The position numbers and the translations under genes are program-made. Under the pieces are notes generated by a model, which made no database searches, was not told where the DNA came from, and saw only the letters and a program-made list of their open reading frames with translations. This document shows positions 23,340 through 31,758 of a stretch of 34,286 nt of DNA, one piece after another (positions within the stretch are counted from its first letter, which is position 1; each line of letters begins with the position of its first letter). Source of the DNA: Spyradomonas excrementavium (GTDB lineage: Bacteria > Cyanobacteriota > Vampirovibrionia > Gastranaerophilales > Gastranaerophilaceae); assembly GCA_018714005.1 (NCBI GenBank), contig DVOA01000093.1, forward strand, positions 1 to 34,286, written 5' to 3'.

Positions 23340-24521
23340 ATGAACGAATTGTTTAAGGTCAAATTGATAAAAGCGAACAGGGTAGAACTTGAGAAAATCG
23401 GCTTTGATTCTTCTTATGCGCGACAGGGGACGGACAAACACCGATTTTTGTCCTTGAAAATTTATTCTTTGTCGCCTGCGCAGGCAAATATCATCAAACA
23501 GGCTGCGCTCGCCGGCGGCTCCGACGCTGCTGTTCACAGGGAGGTTATTACCGGCAAAATCGAAAAGTCTGATTGCATTCTTTCCGGAAGTTTGTCCGAA
23601 TTGAAAAAAATCGCTGAAAAACTTTCGTGCCAGCCTTTTAAACTCGGTATTCTTGGCAAAAAAATCCTTGAGCTTATTGAAATTCAACCTGAACCGATAA
23701 AAATCCGCAATACTGTTTTCGATTGGAAAAGACCTTATATTATGGGGATTTTAAATGTCACTCCTGACTCTTCTTCTGACGGCGGTGAGTTTTTTGACAC
23801 TAAAAAAGCGGTTTTGCATGCTGCGGATTTAATAGAAAACGGCGCAGATATCATTGATATAGGCGGTGAATCAACCCGTCCTTATGCTCAAAAGGTTGAT
23901 GTTAATGAGGAAATCAGGCGTGTTGTTCCTGTTATTGAACAAATCAGGGCTTTGTTTCCGGAAATGCCGGTTAGTATTGATACAAGAAATTCAAAAACGG
24001 CAAAAGCGGCTTTTTACGCGGGTGCGGACATTATAAACGATGTTTCTGCAATGGAATGGGATTCAAAGATGAAAAAAACGGCCCTGGAGCTTGATGTTCC
24101 GGTAGTTTTGAACCACTCAAAAGGAACTCCCGAAAATATGCAGGAAAATCCGCAATATTTTGATATTTCAGAAGAAATTTATGATTATTTTGCCCGAAAA
24201 ATCAATGAACTCACAGAATACGGGTTTTTAAAAAAGAATTTGATAATTGACCCCGGTATTGGCTTCGGAAAAACAAAGGAGCAAAATTTTGAGCTTTTAA
24301 AATCGGTTGCAACCCTGAAAAGCCTTGGCTGCCCGCTTCTGGTCGGCCATTCAAGAAAAACTTTCTTAAAAGAGCAAATCGGCTCAGAAAATATAGCGGA
24401 TTTGGACAGAGCAACAAATATAATCAGCTCCTATCTTGTAAATGAGGGCGTGAACTTTCTGCGGGTGCACAATGCGGGCGATTTGAAAATGCTTTTGGAT
24501 TTAAATAGGGCGCTATTTTGA
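23340..24521 (+). CDS. folP: Dihydropteroate synthase with N-terminal extension
   Basis: 393 aa. It condenses dihydropterin pyrophosphate with p-aminobenzoate in folate synthesis. The TIM-barrel catalytic domain starts at ~130: IMGILNVTPDSSSDGGEFFD (the usual SFSDGG reads SSSDGG), IIDIGGESTRPYA, SIDTRNSKTAKAAFYAGADIINDVSA, VVLNHSKGTPENMQ (MH is usual), LIIDPGIGFGKTKEQNFELL and LVGHSRKTFL are all family motifs. About 120 residues precede the barrel, with ARQGTDKHRFLSLKIYSLSPAQANIIKQ; long N-terminal extensions occur in some clostridial and cyanobacterial-type enzymes. No Shine-Dalgarno is visible before the ATG, which lies close after a terminator. It is convergent with the cysteine-cluster gene and overlaps it by 9 bp. 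Confidence 0.94.
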   Translation: MNELFKVKLIKANRVELEKIGFDSSYARQGTDKHRFLSLKIYSLSPAQANIIKQAALAGGSDAAVHREVITGKIEKSDCILSGSLSELKKIAEKLSCQPFKLGILGKKILELIEIQPEPIKIRNTVFDWKRPYIMGILNVTPDSSSDGGEFFDTKKAVLHAADLIENGADIIDIGGESTRPYAQKVDVNEEIRRVVPVIEQIRALFPEMPVSIDTRNSKTAKAAFYAGADIINDVSAMEWDSKMKKTALELDVPVVLNHSKGTPENMQENPQYFDISEEIYDYFARKINELTEYGFLKKNLIIDPGIGFGKTKEQNFELLKSVATLKSLGCPLLVGHSRKTFLKEQIGSENIADLDRATNIISSYLVNEGVNFLRVHNAGDLKMLLDLNRALF

Positions 24522-24926
24522 AGATTTTGATATATTTTGAAAAACTTCGTCAAAAGTTTCTATTGGCGTAAATTTGTAGCCGCAATTTTCCGCCAGCTCC
24601 CCGCCCATCATAAAAATCGCTTCCTGCGGGTATCTGCGGCAAATTCCTGGGCGTTTTTTGTGGATTTTGCACAGATTTGTCTTTGAATCAAGATTCTGGC
24701 ATTCAAAAATCAGCCCGATTTCATCTTTTCCGGTAACTTTCAGGTATGTATAAAAAGGATGGAGTTTTCTGAGTTTTTGAAATTCTTCTTCTGTTTGTAC
24801 GACATTTTTTGCGTGCCGGACATAAATTTGCTTGCAGCAGCGGCCGCAGCCGAGGCATTTTCCTGTTCTGTAATATGTTCTTCTTAAAATATTTTTGTAA
24901 AAAAACTTTTTCAGCCTATTCAGCAC
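24513..24926 (-). CDS. YkgJ-family cysteine-cluster protein
   Basis: 137 aa from a GTG start that overlaps the TPR gene stop by 11 bp. The N-terminal CLGCGRCC (Cys24, 27, 30, 31) plus later cysteines in FECQNLDSKTNLCKIHKKRPGICRRYP match the YkgJ/UPF0153 zinc- or iron-chelating family. Members are thought to bind a metal or FeS centre; the biochemical role is largely unsettled. The basic N-terminus (RLKKFFYKNILRRTYYR) is amphipathic. Last gene of a three-gene minus-strand operon (26521 to 24513); its 3' end overlaps folP by 9 bp. Confidence 0.87.
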   Translation of the reverse strand: MLNRLKKFFYKNILRRTYYRTGKCLGCGRCCKQIYVRHAKNVVQTEEEFQKLRKLHPFYTYLKVTGKDEIGLIFECQNLDSKTNLCKIHKKRPGICRRYPQEAIFMMGGELAENCGYKFTPIETFDEVFQNISKSSK

Positions 24927-26166
24927 TATCTATTCTTCCTCTTGTTGCAAGAATTCGTTTGCATTCGGTCTTGCATTTCAATGCGTAGGAGCTTTCTTTT
25001 GAGTTGCTCTCTGCGAGCAGTATAATTCTATCACACATTTCTACGCATTGTTTGAGAAGATTGTTGTTCATTGCATTATTTATTCTTGAATAAAGGTCTG
25101 CAATAACAAAAGGTTCCGGCTGGATATAAGTTTTTAGCACCTGAATTTTGTGTTCTACATCAGCCAGCTCGTCAGGTGAAAGCAAATATGCGTTTTCGTA
25201 TTCGACAAGGGCGTCTTCGTACAGGTTTTTTGCTTCAAAATCCTTAGCTTCCTTTAAATGTATATCTGAATTTTCTTTTGTTTTAACTTTAAATACAAGC
25301 GAATTCGCTTTTTCTGTAATAACTTTTGCCTTTTGTGAAGTTTTGGGCATCATGTCGGAGCAGCGTTTGTAAAAACAGTAAGCCCAGTCTTTTTTCCCTT
25401 TTCGCTCAAAGATTGTCGCTATATTCCAGAGTACAAGTGGTGAATACGGAAAATTTTTATAAACTGTCAGGAAAAAGTCCAGCGCTTTGTCATAATCTTT
25501 TGTGAACATAAAAATTTGTCCGAGGTTGTTATAAACCGTCGGCAAATCCGCATAAATCGAAATCATTTTCAGGTTAATTGTAGCCATGAGCTTTAGATTG
25601 CCGGTGTTTTTCAATGCTGCAAGCTTTTTGAAATAGTAATCAACCTTTGTGCGAAGCCTTAACATAGATTCTTTCACAGAAAGATATTCTCTGGTCATGT
25701 TATTGCGGTTGTATCTAAGGTATCGCTCGAAAAATTTTGTGGATTTAATGCGGCAACCTTTTTGATTGTATGCTATGGCAAGGTTAAGGCAAACAACAGG
25801 GTTTTCCGGCTGGATTGAAAAAGCCTTTGTCCAGTTTTCAATAGCTTGAGCAGCATCTCCCTGCACAAATTGTACATTGGCAATATTAATGTATGCGTTG
25901 TACTCTTTTTCGTTAATTTCAACGGCTTTTTGCCAGCTTTTTAAAGCGCTGTCGATTTTGTTTTGTTTCCGGTAGCAGTTTCCTATGAGCACATGCACGT
26001 AGGAGCTTTTTAGCAGGTCTTTGTCGTTTAAAACCAGGTTAAGCGTTTCCTGAATGTTTTCTGCATTGTAGTACTCGACTGCTTTTGTTATTTTCGCTCT
26101 CATGCCCTCTTCTGTGTCATGCAGCGAGGCTGAGGTTATGGTTGTAGAAAGATTTACGTTGTTCAT
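24916..26166 (-). CDS. TPR-repeat protein
   Basis: 416 aa, soluble, no signal peptide. Tetratricopeptide repeats are visible at ~55-160 (SYVHVLIGNCYRKQNKIDSALKSWQKAVEIN; AYINIANVQFVQGDAAQAIENWTKAFSIQP; VCLNLAIAYNQKGCRIKSTKFFERYL) and ~212-285 (VYNNLGQIFMFTKDYDKALDFFLTVYKNFP; VLWNIATIFERKGKKDWAYCFYKRC), with weaker ones near 310-340. TPRs mediate protein-protein contacts; the partner is unknown. GGAG is 6 nt before the ATG. It is co-transcribed with the 112-aa gene upstream (16-nt gap) and the YkgJ-type gene downstream (11-nt overlap). Confidence 0.88.
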   Translation of the reverse strand: MNNVNLSTTITSASLHDTEEGMRAKITKAVEYYNAENIQETLNLVLNDKDLLKSSYVHVLIGNCYRKQNKIDSALKSWQKAVEINEKEYNAYINIANVQFVQGDAAQAIENWTKAFSIQPENPVVCLNLAIAYNQKGCRIKSTKFFERYLRYNRNNMTREYLSVKESMLRLRTKVDYYFKKLAALKNTGNLKLMATINLKMISIYADLPTVYNNLGQIFMFTKDYDKALDFFLTVYKNFPYSPLVLWNIATIFERKGKKDWAYCFYKRCSDMMPKTSQKAKVITEKANSLVFKVKTKENSDIHLKEAKDFEAKNLYEDALVEYENAYLLSPDELADVEHKIQVLKTYIQPEPFVIADLYSRINNAMNNNLLKQCVEMCDRIILLAESNSKESSYALKCKTECKRILATRGRIDSAE

Positions 26167-26182
26167 CTAAACTCCAGACGGG

Positions 26183-26521
26183 CTATCCCAGTAAATCTTT
26201 TAGAAAATTCCTGTTGTTAAACATTCCCTCAATGACTTTTTCGCTAAATTCCCCGTCATCAGCCTGAAAAACCTTTTCCATAACGAGTTTGTTATGACTT
26301 GTGTCTTCAGGGTCGGACAATGCCAGATTTGTGAATTTTTTTACTTCCAAGTCACGCTGGTAGAGTTTTATGGCTTCTTTAGAGATGTTGGATTCATCTA
26401 TGAGAAGAGTTTTGTCTATTTCAGCGTAAGGGTTTTTGTTTTTATTTTGTATTTTTTCAATATCGGTTTCTTGAACAAGGTTCTTATTTGCGAGTTCTTG
26501 TGCTGAGATTCCGTTTAACAT
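26183..26521 (-). CDS. Small hypothetical acidic helical protein
   Basis: 112 aa from the ATG at 26521, preceded by GGGGAG 8 nt upstream and AAGGA closer in; the open frame runs further upstream only through a TTG at 26608 that lies in the promoter region. No known domain. The centre, DESNISKEAIKLYQRDLEVKKFTNLAL, is reminiscent of the 'SxEAxxL' pattern seen in FlgM and other small flagellar/secretion-associated proteins, but the match is too short to name it. The C-terminus (EKVFQADDGEFSEKVIEGMFNNRNFLKDLLG) is amphipathic. First gene of the operon with the TPR and YkgJ-type genes; a strong inverted repeat lies upstream. Confidence 0.72.
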   Translation of the reverse strand: MLNGISAQELANKNLVQETDIEKIQNKNKNPYAEIDKTLLIDESNISKEAIKLYQRDLEVKKFTNLALSDPEDTSHNKLVMEKVFQADDGEFSEKVIEGMFNNRNFLKDLLG

Positions 26522-26575
26522 ATCCTTTTCTCCCCTTAATAATATTATGATTATAAGCCGGGTTTTTACTATAAT

Positions 26576-26603
26576 CATGTGGTCAATTTTTATAGACCAC
26601 ATG
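26576..26603. promoter_or_regulatory. Inverted repeat, candidate operator
   Basis: CATGTGGTC (26576-26584), a 10-bp AT spacer, and GACCACATG (26595-26603) make a perfect 9-bp inverted repeat. A third TGGTCAAT follows at 26602-26609. It sits upstream of the minus-strand operon and ~85 bp before the divergent gene at 26689. The spacing fits binding by a dimeric repressor. Confidence 0.55.
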
Positions 26604-26640
26604 GTCAATATGGCGCATGCCCGTTAATGTTCTTAATATG

Positions 26641-26669
26641 TTGTGAAATATGACAATAAATACTATAAT
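26641..26669 (+). promoter_or_regulatory. Promoter of the six-TM protein gene
   Basis: TTGTGA (26641-26646), 17 bp, and TATAAT (26664-26669), 19 bp ahead of the ATG at 26689; AAAGGA serves as ribosome site. Confidence 0.65.
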
Positions 26670-26688
26670 AACCTTTAAAGGATAAATA

Positions 26689-27387
26689 ATGGCATCAGTA
26701 ATTGATTCTATAAGAACAGTATATACGGACAACTATTCCCTCGTAAAATTGGGAGTTTTTGGCTATCTTGTTTTTATCATTTATTCTTTTGTCAGCAGCA
26801 AACCCGAAATGCAGGTGATGAATTATATCTGGTTTGTGTTGATAGTGTTTTTTTATGTGGGTTATTTTTCGGTAATTATGCACAACCGCATTACGCAGAA
26901 TCTTGCAGTGCTTCCAATGATTAATCCTGTCATTTTTTTATCCATATGTGTTAAGGGGCTGGCGGTTATGCTTCCGTATTTGATTGTCGGGCTGCCTCTG
27001 GTAAATCTTGTTGTCGGATTGTTCAATTTCGACGGAATACCCCAGCAAATAGCCATTGGCATTATCCAGCTGATTGTAGTTTTTGTTGCTCTTACTGCTC
27101 TTATTTATTTTTCCTGCGAATATAAAGTGCAAGACGGTTATGATTTTGCCAAAATTTTCAGCAGTTTTCAGGATGTGCTTGTTTATGCGCTTGTTTGCGT
27201 AATCGCGCTGCTGTTTGTTAATATTTTTATTGCTGTGCCGGTTTTATACCTTGCTTATTCCTTTTTTGACCTGGGAGGGGTCTTCAAATACGCTGTTTGC
27301 TACCTTGTGACGATGAACCTTGCTTTTCTTGCTGATTATTGCGGGCAGCTCTGGTTTGATTTGGACAGCAGGAATAACTATTATTAA
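26689..27387 (+). CDS. Multi-pass membrane protein, unknown function
   Basis: 232 aa with about six hydrophobic segments: ~20-37 (LGVFGYLVFIIYSFV), ~43-62, ~80-103 (INPVIFLSICVKGLAVMLPYLIVG), ~118-142 (IAIGIIQLIVVFVALTALIYFSC), ~160-185 (DVLVYALVCVIALLFVNIFIAVP) and ~198-220. The N-terminus MASVIDSIRTVYTDNYSLVKLG and the internal FAKIFSSFQDVLVYA suggest a DUF4013-like or similar polytopic family with two related halves, but I am not certain. It has its own promoter and lies 73 nt upstream of the two-component genes. Confidence 0.78.
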   Translation: MASVIDSIRTVYTDNYSLVKLGVFGYLVFIIYSFVSSKPEMQVMNYIWFVLIVFFYVGYFSVIMHNRITQNLAVLPMINPVIFLSICVKGLAVMLPYLIVGLPLVNLVVGLFNFDGIPQQIAIGIIQLIVVFVALTALIYFSCEYKVQDGYDFAKIFSSFQDVLVYALVCVIALLFVNIFIAVPVLYLAYSFFDLGGVFKYAVCYLVTMNLAFLADYCGQLWFDLDSRNNYY

Positions 27388-27460
27388 TTTTTAACAATTT
27401 GTTGTTCTGTTTTGTTAAATGTGCAAAAATTATAAATAGAACAGGCTTGAGGATGAGAAA

Positions 27461-28174
27461 ATGCAAAAAAGTTTGTTAATTGTTGATGATGATGATGAAA
27501 TCAGAGAACTGCTTGAGTTTGACCTTGCACAGAGCGGTTATAAAGTGGATACAGCGCAAAACGGCTTTGATGGGCTTGAAAAAGCGGTGAATAATTACTA
27601 CGATTTGGTTCTGCTGGATGTCATGATGCCTAAAATGAATGGTTTTGACGTGTGCAAAAACATTAGAAAGAGCAAACCGGAGCTTCCTGTGCTTCTTTTG
27701 ACTGCAAAAGGCACGATTGACGATAAAACTCAGGGCTTTGACTGCGGCGCGGACGATTATCTCGTAAAACCTTTTGATATTCAGGAGGTTCTTCTCAGGG
27801 TAAGGGCACTTTTGCGCAGAAAATCGGACTCTCAGCCCGAGCAGCTGCTAAAAAAAGAGATTTTGAAAATGGGTGAAATCGAAATCTTTCCGGAATCACT
27901 CGAGGCGCTTATAAACGACAAAAAAACAAAGCTTACTCCGACAGAATTCGAGATTTTGTATTGCCTTATGCAGCATTTTAATAAGGCGGTGCCCCTTGCG
28001 ACGCTTCTTGATGAGGTTTGGGGGTATGATTCGGATGAAGATGTCCGCATGCTGAGGGTTCATGTCGGCGGTTTGAGGCAAAAAATAGAAAAAGACACAA
28101 AAAATCCCAGATATCTTCATACTGTAACGAATGTAGGCTACAAACTCACTCCCTGCGGTGATGAAGAGGTGTAA
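27461..28174 (+). CDS. OmpR/PhoB-family response regulator
   Basis: 237 aa. The receiver domain (1-120) has Asp9-Asp10, phospho-acceptor Asp53 (LVLLDVMMPKMNG), Thr81 (LLLTAKG) and Lys103 (YLVKPFD). The winged-helix output domain (~140-232) has LTPTEFEILYCLMQHFNKAVPLATLLDEVWGYD and RMLRVHVGGLRQKIEKDTKNPRYLHTVTNVGYKL, typical of DNA-binding members such as PhoB and the cyanobacterial RpaB. It activates or represses promoters carrying ~10-11 bp spaced direct repeats; the 10-bp-spaced sites at 19343 would be one candidate. The stop overlaps the kinase start (TAATG), so the pair is translationally coupled. Confidence 0.95.
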   Translation: MQKSLLIVDDDDEIRELLEFDLAQSGYKVDTAQNGFDGLEKAVNNYYDLVLLDVMMPKMNGFDVCKNIRKSKPELPVLLLTAKGTIDDKTQGFDCGADDYLVKPFDIQEVLLRVRALLRRKSDSQPEQLLKKEILKMGEIEIFPESLEALINDKKTKLTPTEFEILYCLMQHFNKAVPLATLLDEVWGYDSDEDVRMLRVHVGGLRQKIEKDTKNPRYLHTVTNVGYKLTPCGDEEV

Positions 28175-29868
28175 TGAAGAAATTTGAGGGCGCAAAGAAA
28201 ATAAAACGTCTTAAAATTGTCGAGCAGATTATAATAGTGCTTTTTATGGCTGTTATTTTCCCGCTTGTTATCAGCGCTGTAATCATCAACAATATCAACC
28301 AGCATGCTGTAAGAAATGAGCTAAAATATTCGGCTCTGATTATTTCCGAATCCATTGCATCAAACATTGAAACCTTTTTCCAGACCGGAAAAGACGAACT
28401 TGACGGTATTGTGCTGGGTTTAAAATATATAAAGTCCGATTATCTTCAAGATGTGTATTTAAAGGACATTTTGCTCCATTCTGAGATTTTTAAATCCTTT
28501 GAAACCGAATATACCGCACCCGGCGAGAGTTATCCCTCGGGCGAGGACTCTGTAAAATTCAACAGAGAAGATAATACAGTAAATGTTGTGCAAAAAATCA
28601 ACGATATTGAAAAACTCAAAGCCTCCATTAATCTGGATTTGTTTGATGACAAGGTTTTTAACATTTTTAAGGATTCAAACAGGCAAATCTATGTTATAAA
28701 CTACAAAAATGAGCTCATATCCTCACACAATTACAACGAAGCTGACTTTAAAAGCGCGCTTTCTGCCCTGCCAAAGTCAATGAAAGAGCAGGAACCGGTC
28801 ATTTTCGGCAGGGTTAAAAACCAGCCTCTTGCTTATTACAAGCTAACTTCGCCCAAAATGATTATTCTGGTAAATACCACAAGCCAGATTACAAATACAA
28901 CCATTAATAAAGCGCGTTTTCGCATTATTCTGGCGCTTTCGCTCACAGCGCTGTTTATTTTTACTATAGTTCTGCTTTACACTTATTACCTTTATATCAA
29001 TATCCGCCAGCTTTTCAAGGGCATAATGGCGCTTTCTCTCGGGAACTACAAGAGGAAAATCCGCCTTTTAACCAATGTTTTCACGCCTTACGAAATTATT
29101 TTTCTTGCTATTGAGTTCAATAAAATGGTTGATGAAATTAATAATTCCTACAGGCAGCTAAAACAAAAAAACAAAGAGCTCAAAAAACTCGACGAATTCC
29201 GCTCAAACCTCGTGGATACGGTCAGCCATGAATTCAGAACCCCTCTAACCAGCATAAAAGGCTACACCTCAAGATTATTGCGTCAGGATATCGAAATTGA
29301 TGAGGCCACAAAGCAAAAATCGCTCAAAGTGATTAAATCCCAGTCCGAACGCCTGAGCAGAATGGTCGAGGATTTGCTGGTTATCCCTGATATTGAGGGC
29401 GCAAAGCTAAATCTTAACATTGAGCCGGTGAATATTGCTGATTTGATAAACGATTCGCTTATTTCTGTTAAAAATAAGGAGCAGCATGAGCTATTTGTCG
29501 AAATTCCCGATGATTTTCCGCCTGTAATGGCCGACAAAGACCGACTTGAGCAAATTATGATTAACCTCATAGAAAACGCAAATAAATATGCGTACGAAGA
29601 TTCCGATATAAAGGTTTCTGTTCAAAAAGAGGGCTCAAAAGCCGTTATTACCGTGGAAAACAACGCTGATTACATTTCGCATGAGGTTTTGAACAAACTT
29701 TTCGGCAAATTTATCAGAATTGATGACAAAACTACCCGCACAACCAGAGGAACCGGTCTTGGCCTGTTTATTGTTAAAGGGCTGGTGCTCGCAATGAACG
29801 GGCATATAGAACTAAAATCCACAGAAGATAACAAATTTTATGCAATTGTTAAGTTTCCGCTGGCATGA
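28174..29868 (+). CDS. Membrane sensor histidine kinase
   Basis: 564 aa. TM1 is ~17-39, an extracytoplasmic sensing region covers ~40-245, TM2 is ~248-272, and a HAMP-type linker runs to ~325. HisKA carries His352 (TVSHEFRTPLTSIKGY). The HATPase has N-box Asn468 (NLIENANKYAYED), phenylalanine box FGKFIRI and G2 box RGTGLGLFIVKG (525-536). The G1 box reads VENNADYIS (494-502): the usual DxGxG is replaced, with Asn in place of Asp, as in some VanS-like kinases, so ATP binding may be altered. The large periplasmic domain suggests sensing of an envelope signal. It is coupled to the response regulator. A 63-nt gap separates it from the downstream ABC exporter. Confidence 0.94.
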   Translation: MKKFEGAKKIKRLKIVEQIIIVLFMAVIFPLVISAVIINNINQHAVRNELKYSALIISESIASNIETFFQTGKDELDGIVLGLKYIKSDYLQDVYLKDILLHSEIFKSFETEYTAPGESYPSGEDSVKFNREDNTVNVVQKINDIEKLKASINLDLFDDKVFNIFKDSNRQIYVINYKNELISSHNYNEADFKSALSALPKSMKEQEPVIFGRVKNQPLAYYKLTSPKMIILVNTTSQITNTTINKARFRIILALSLTALFIFTIVLLYTYYLYINIRQLFKGIMALSLGNYKRKIRLLTNVFTPYEIIFLAIEFNKMVDEINNSYRQLKQKNKELKKLDEFRSNLVDTVSHEFRTPLTSIKGYTSRLLRQDIEIDEATKQKSLKVIKSQSERLSRMVEDLLVIPDIEGAKLNLNIEPVNIADLINDSLISVKNKEQHELFVEIPDDFPPVMADKDRLEQIMINLIENANKYAYEDSDIKVSVQKEGSKAVITVENNADYISHEVLNKLFGKFIRIDDKTTRTTRGTGLGLFIVKGLVLAMNGHIELKSTEDNKFYAIVKFPLA

Positions 29869-29931
29869 CCAAAAAACAGCTTATGTTTAAGCTAGAATTT
29901 TATTAATCAGCAAAATTACGGAGAGAGAATA

Positions 29932-31716
29932 ATGAAGTTAAAAGATACACAGGCGCTGGATTCGTTTAATTACGGATATTTGCTAAAAAGAGTTTATAAA
30001 TACATAAAACCATATATGTTTCGTGTGATTATCGGCTTTATTATTGCTATTCCTGTCGGTTTGCTTGACGGCGTGGTTGCTTATGCGCTTAAACCTTATA
30101 TGGATGAGGTTTTGATTAAGAAAAATATGCTTCTGGCGGTGATTATTCCGTTCGGAATTGTGTTTTTTGCCGGTTTGCAGGGCGTTTTGAGGTATTTGAA
30201 CGAATATCTGGCTAACTGGTGCGGCCAAAAAGTCACAAATGCAGTTAAAATCGGACTTTTTGAAAAACTTGTGACTATGGATTCGCGTTTCTTTGACGAA
30301 AATTCCTCTGGAATCGTCCTGACGCGTTTTCTTTCCGATCCGGAAACCGCTTCAAGAGGCATTCTTGACAATATTAAGGCTTTTGTTACCGCGGTTTGCG
30401 GCGCAGTCGCGCTTGTCGGCGTAATGCTGTATAACTCCTGGATTCTTGCGCTTGTGGGCGTTATCGTGCTTTTTATCGCATTTTTGCCCGTGGCGCTGAT
30501 TAGAAAAAGAATTAAATCCGCTTCAAATAAAAATATGAAAATAGGCGGCGATTTGACCACGAATTTCAACGAAACCTATTCAGGCAATAAAATCATGACC
30601 GCATATAACCTGAATAAATACCAGCTGGACAAATTTGTGCAAAATATCCATGACATGTTTGATGTAAACATGTCCCTCGTAAAGCGCTCTGCGTGGATGT
30701 CGCCGATTATGTATTTAATTGCGTCGGTCGGGATTGCGCTTGTGTTCGGATTTGGTACTTATCTCGTGATTTCGGGTCAAATGACAGGCGGCGGGCTGGC
30801 TTCGTTCGTTACTTCGCTTTTGCTTTTGTACAAACCGGTTAAAACCATGGGCAATACGCTTACAACGCTGCAAACTTTGTTTGTTGCTCTGGGCAGAACT
30901 TTTGAGCTCTTTGATATGCAGCCTGAAATCAAAGACAAAGAAGGCGCGGCAACGCTGGAACACGTCAAAGAGGGCGTGGCTTTTGACAATGTTTCCTTTG
31001 AATACGAAGAGGGCGTGCCTGTTTTAAAAAATATTAATTTTAATGTAAAAGTTGGCGAAACTCTTGCGCTTGTCGGTAATTCCGGCGGCGGAAAATCAAC
31101 AATTGCAAACCTGATTCCCCGTTTTTATGACGTAAAGTCAGGAGCTGTAAGGATTGATGGGGTTGATATCAGAGATTTTACTCTGGAATCGCTGAGAAAG
31201 AATATTTCGATTGTTTTTCAGGACAATTTCCTGTTTTCGGGCACTATTCGCGAAAATCTGCTGATGGGCAACTTCAATGCCACTGAAAATGATATTCAAA
31301 AGGTTGTTCAGGCGGCGCATCTTGACGAATTTTTAAACGAATTGCCCGATGGCCTTGAAACAGTGCTTGGCGAGCGCGGAACAACCCTTTCCGGCGGCCA
31401 GCGTCAGCGTGTTGCAATTGCCAGAGCAATGCTGAAAGACGCTCCGATTATTATTCTTGATGAAGCTACATCGGCTCTGGATAATGAATCCGAGGCTATT
31501 GTTCAAAAAGCGCTGGAAAACCTGATGGAGAACAAAACCGTATTTGTTATTGCTCACAGGCTTTCTACCATAAATAATGCTGATAGAATTGCAGTTATTA
31601 ACGAGGGCGAGCTTGCAGAAATCGGCACGCATGACGAGCTGATGAACTTGCCGAACGGAAAATACAGACTTTTGTACGAAATGCAGTTCAATAAAAGCGA
31701 AGTCGCGGCAAATTAG
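29932..31716 (+). CDS. ABC exporter half-transporter, MsbA-like (second paralogue)
   Basis: 594 aa, same architecture as the product of 6118: an N-terminal six-helix exporter domain (~25-315), then Walker A GNSGGGKST (382-390), Q-loop VFQDNFLFSGTIRENLL, signature LSGGQ (486-490), Walker B IIILDEATSALD (Asp510, Glu511) and switch His542. The ATPase halves of the two paralogues are nearly superimposable (GAVRIDGVDIRDF versus GSITVDGTDIRDF), and the membrane halves are clearly related. Probably an amphiphile or lipid flippase. GGAGAGAG precedes the ATG. It lies directly after the two-component pair, so control by it is possible. Convergent with rel. Confidence 0.93.
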   Translation: MKLKDTQALDSFNYGYLLKRVYKYIKPYMFRVIIGFIIAIPVGLLDGVVAYALKPYMDEVLIKKNMLLAVIIPFGIVFFAGLQGVLRYLNEYLANWCGQKVTNAVKIGLFEKLVTMDSRFFDENSSGIVLTRFLSDPETASRGILDNIKAFVTAVCGAVALVGVMLYNSWILALVGVIVLFIAFLPVALIRKRIKSASNKNMKIGGDLTTNFNETYSGNKIMTAYNLNKYQLDKFVQNIHDMFDVNMSLVKRSAWMSPIMYLIASVGIALVFGFGTYLVISGQMTGGGLASFVTSLLLLYKPVKTMGNTLTTLQTLFVALGRTFELFDMQPEIKDKEGAATLEHVKEGVAFDNVSFEYEEGVPVLKNINFNVKVGETLALVGNSGGGKSTIANLIPRFYDVKSGAVRIDGVDIRDFTLESLRKNISIVFQDNFLFSGTIRENLLMGNFNATENDIQKVVQAAHLDEFLNELPDGLETVLGERGTTLSGGQRQRVAIARAMLKDAPIIILDEATSALDNESEAIVQKALENLMENKTVFVIAHRLSTINNADRIAVINEGELAEIGTHDELMNLPNGKYRLLYEMQFNKSEVAAN

Positions 31717-31758
31717 CACTTTTGCCTGAATTCGGGCATAAAAAAGAGAAAAAACAGG

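Noticed and set aside
26522..26608. Upstream TTG start of the 112-aa protein
   Set aside because: The stretch contains the inverted repeat and promoter-like DNA; a good ribosome site precedes the ATG at 26521.
31717..31758. Terminator between the second exporter and rel
   Set aside because: TGCCTG-AATT-CGGGCA can form a short stem (one G-T pair), but no T-run follows it on either strand.
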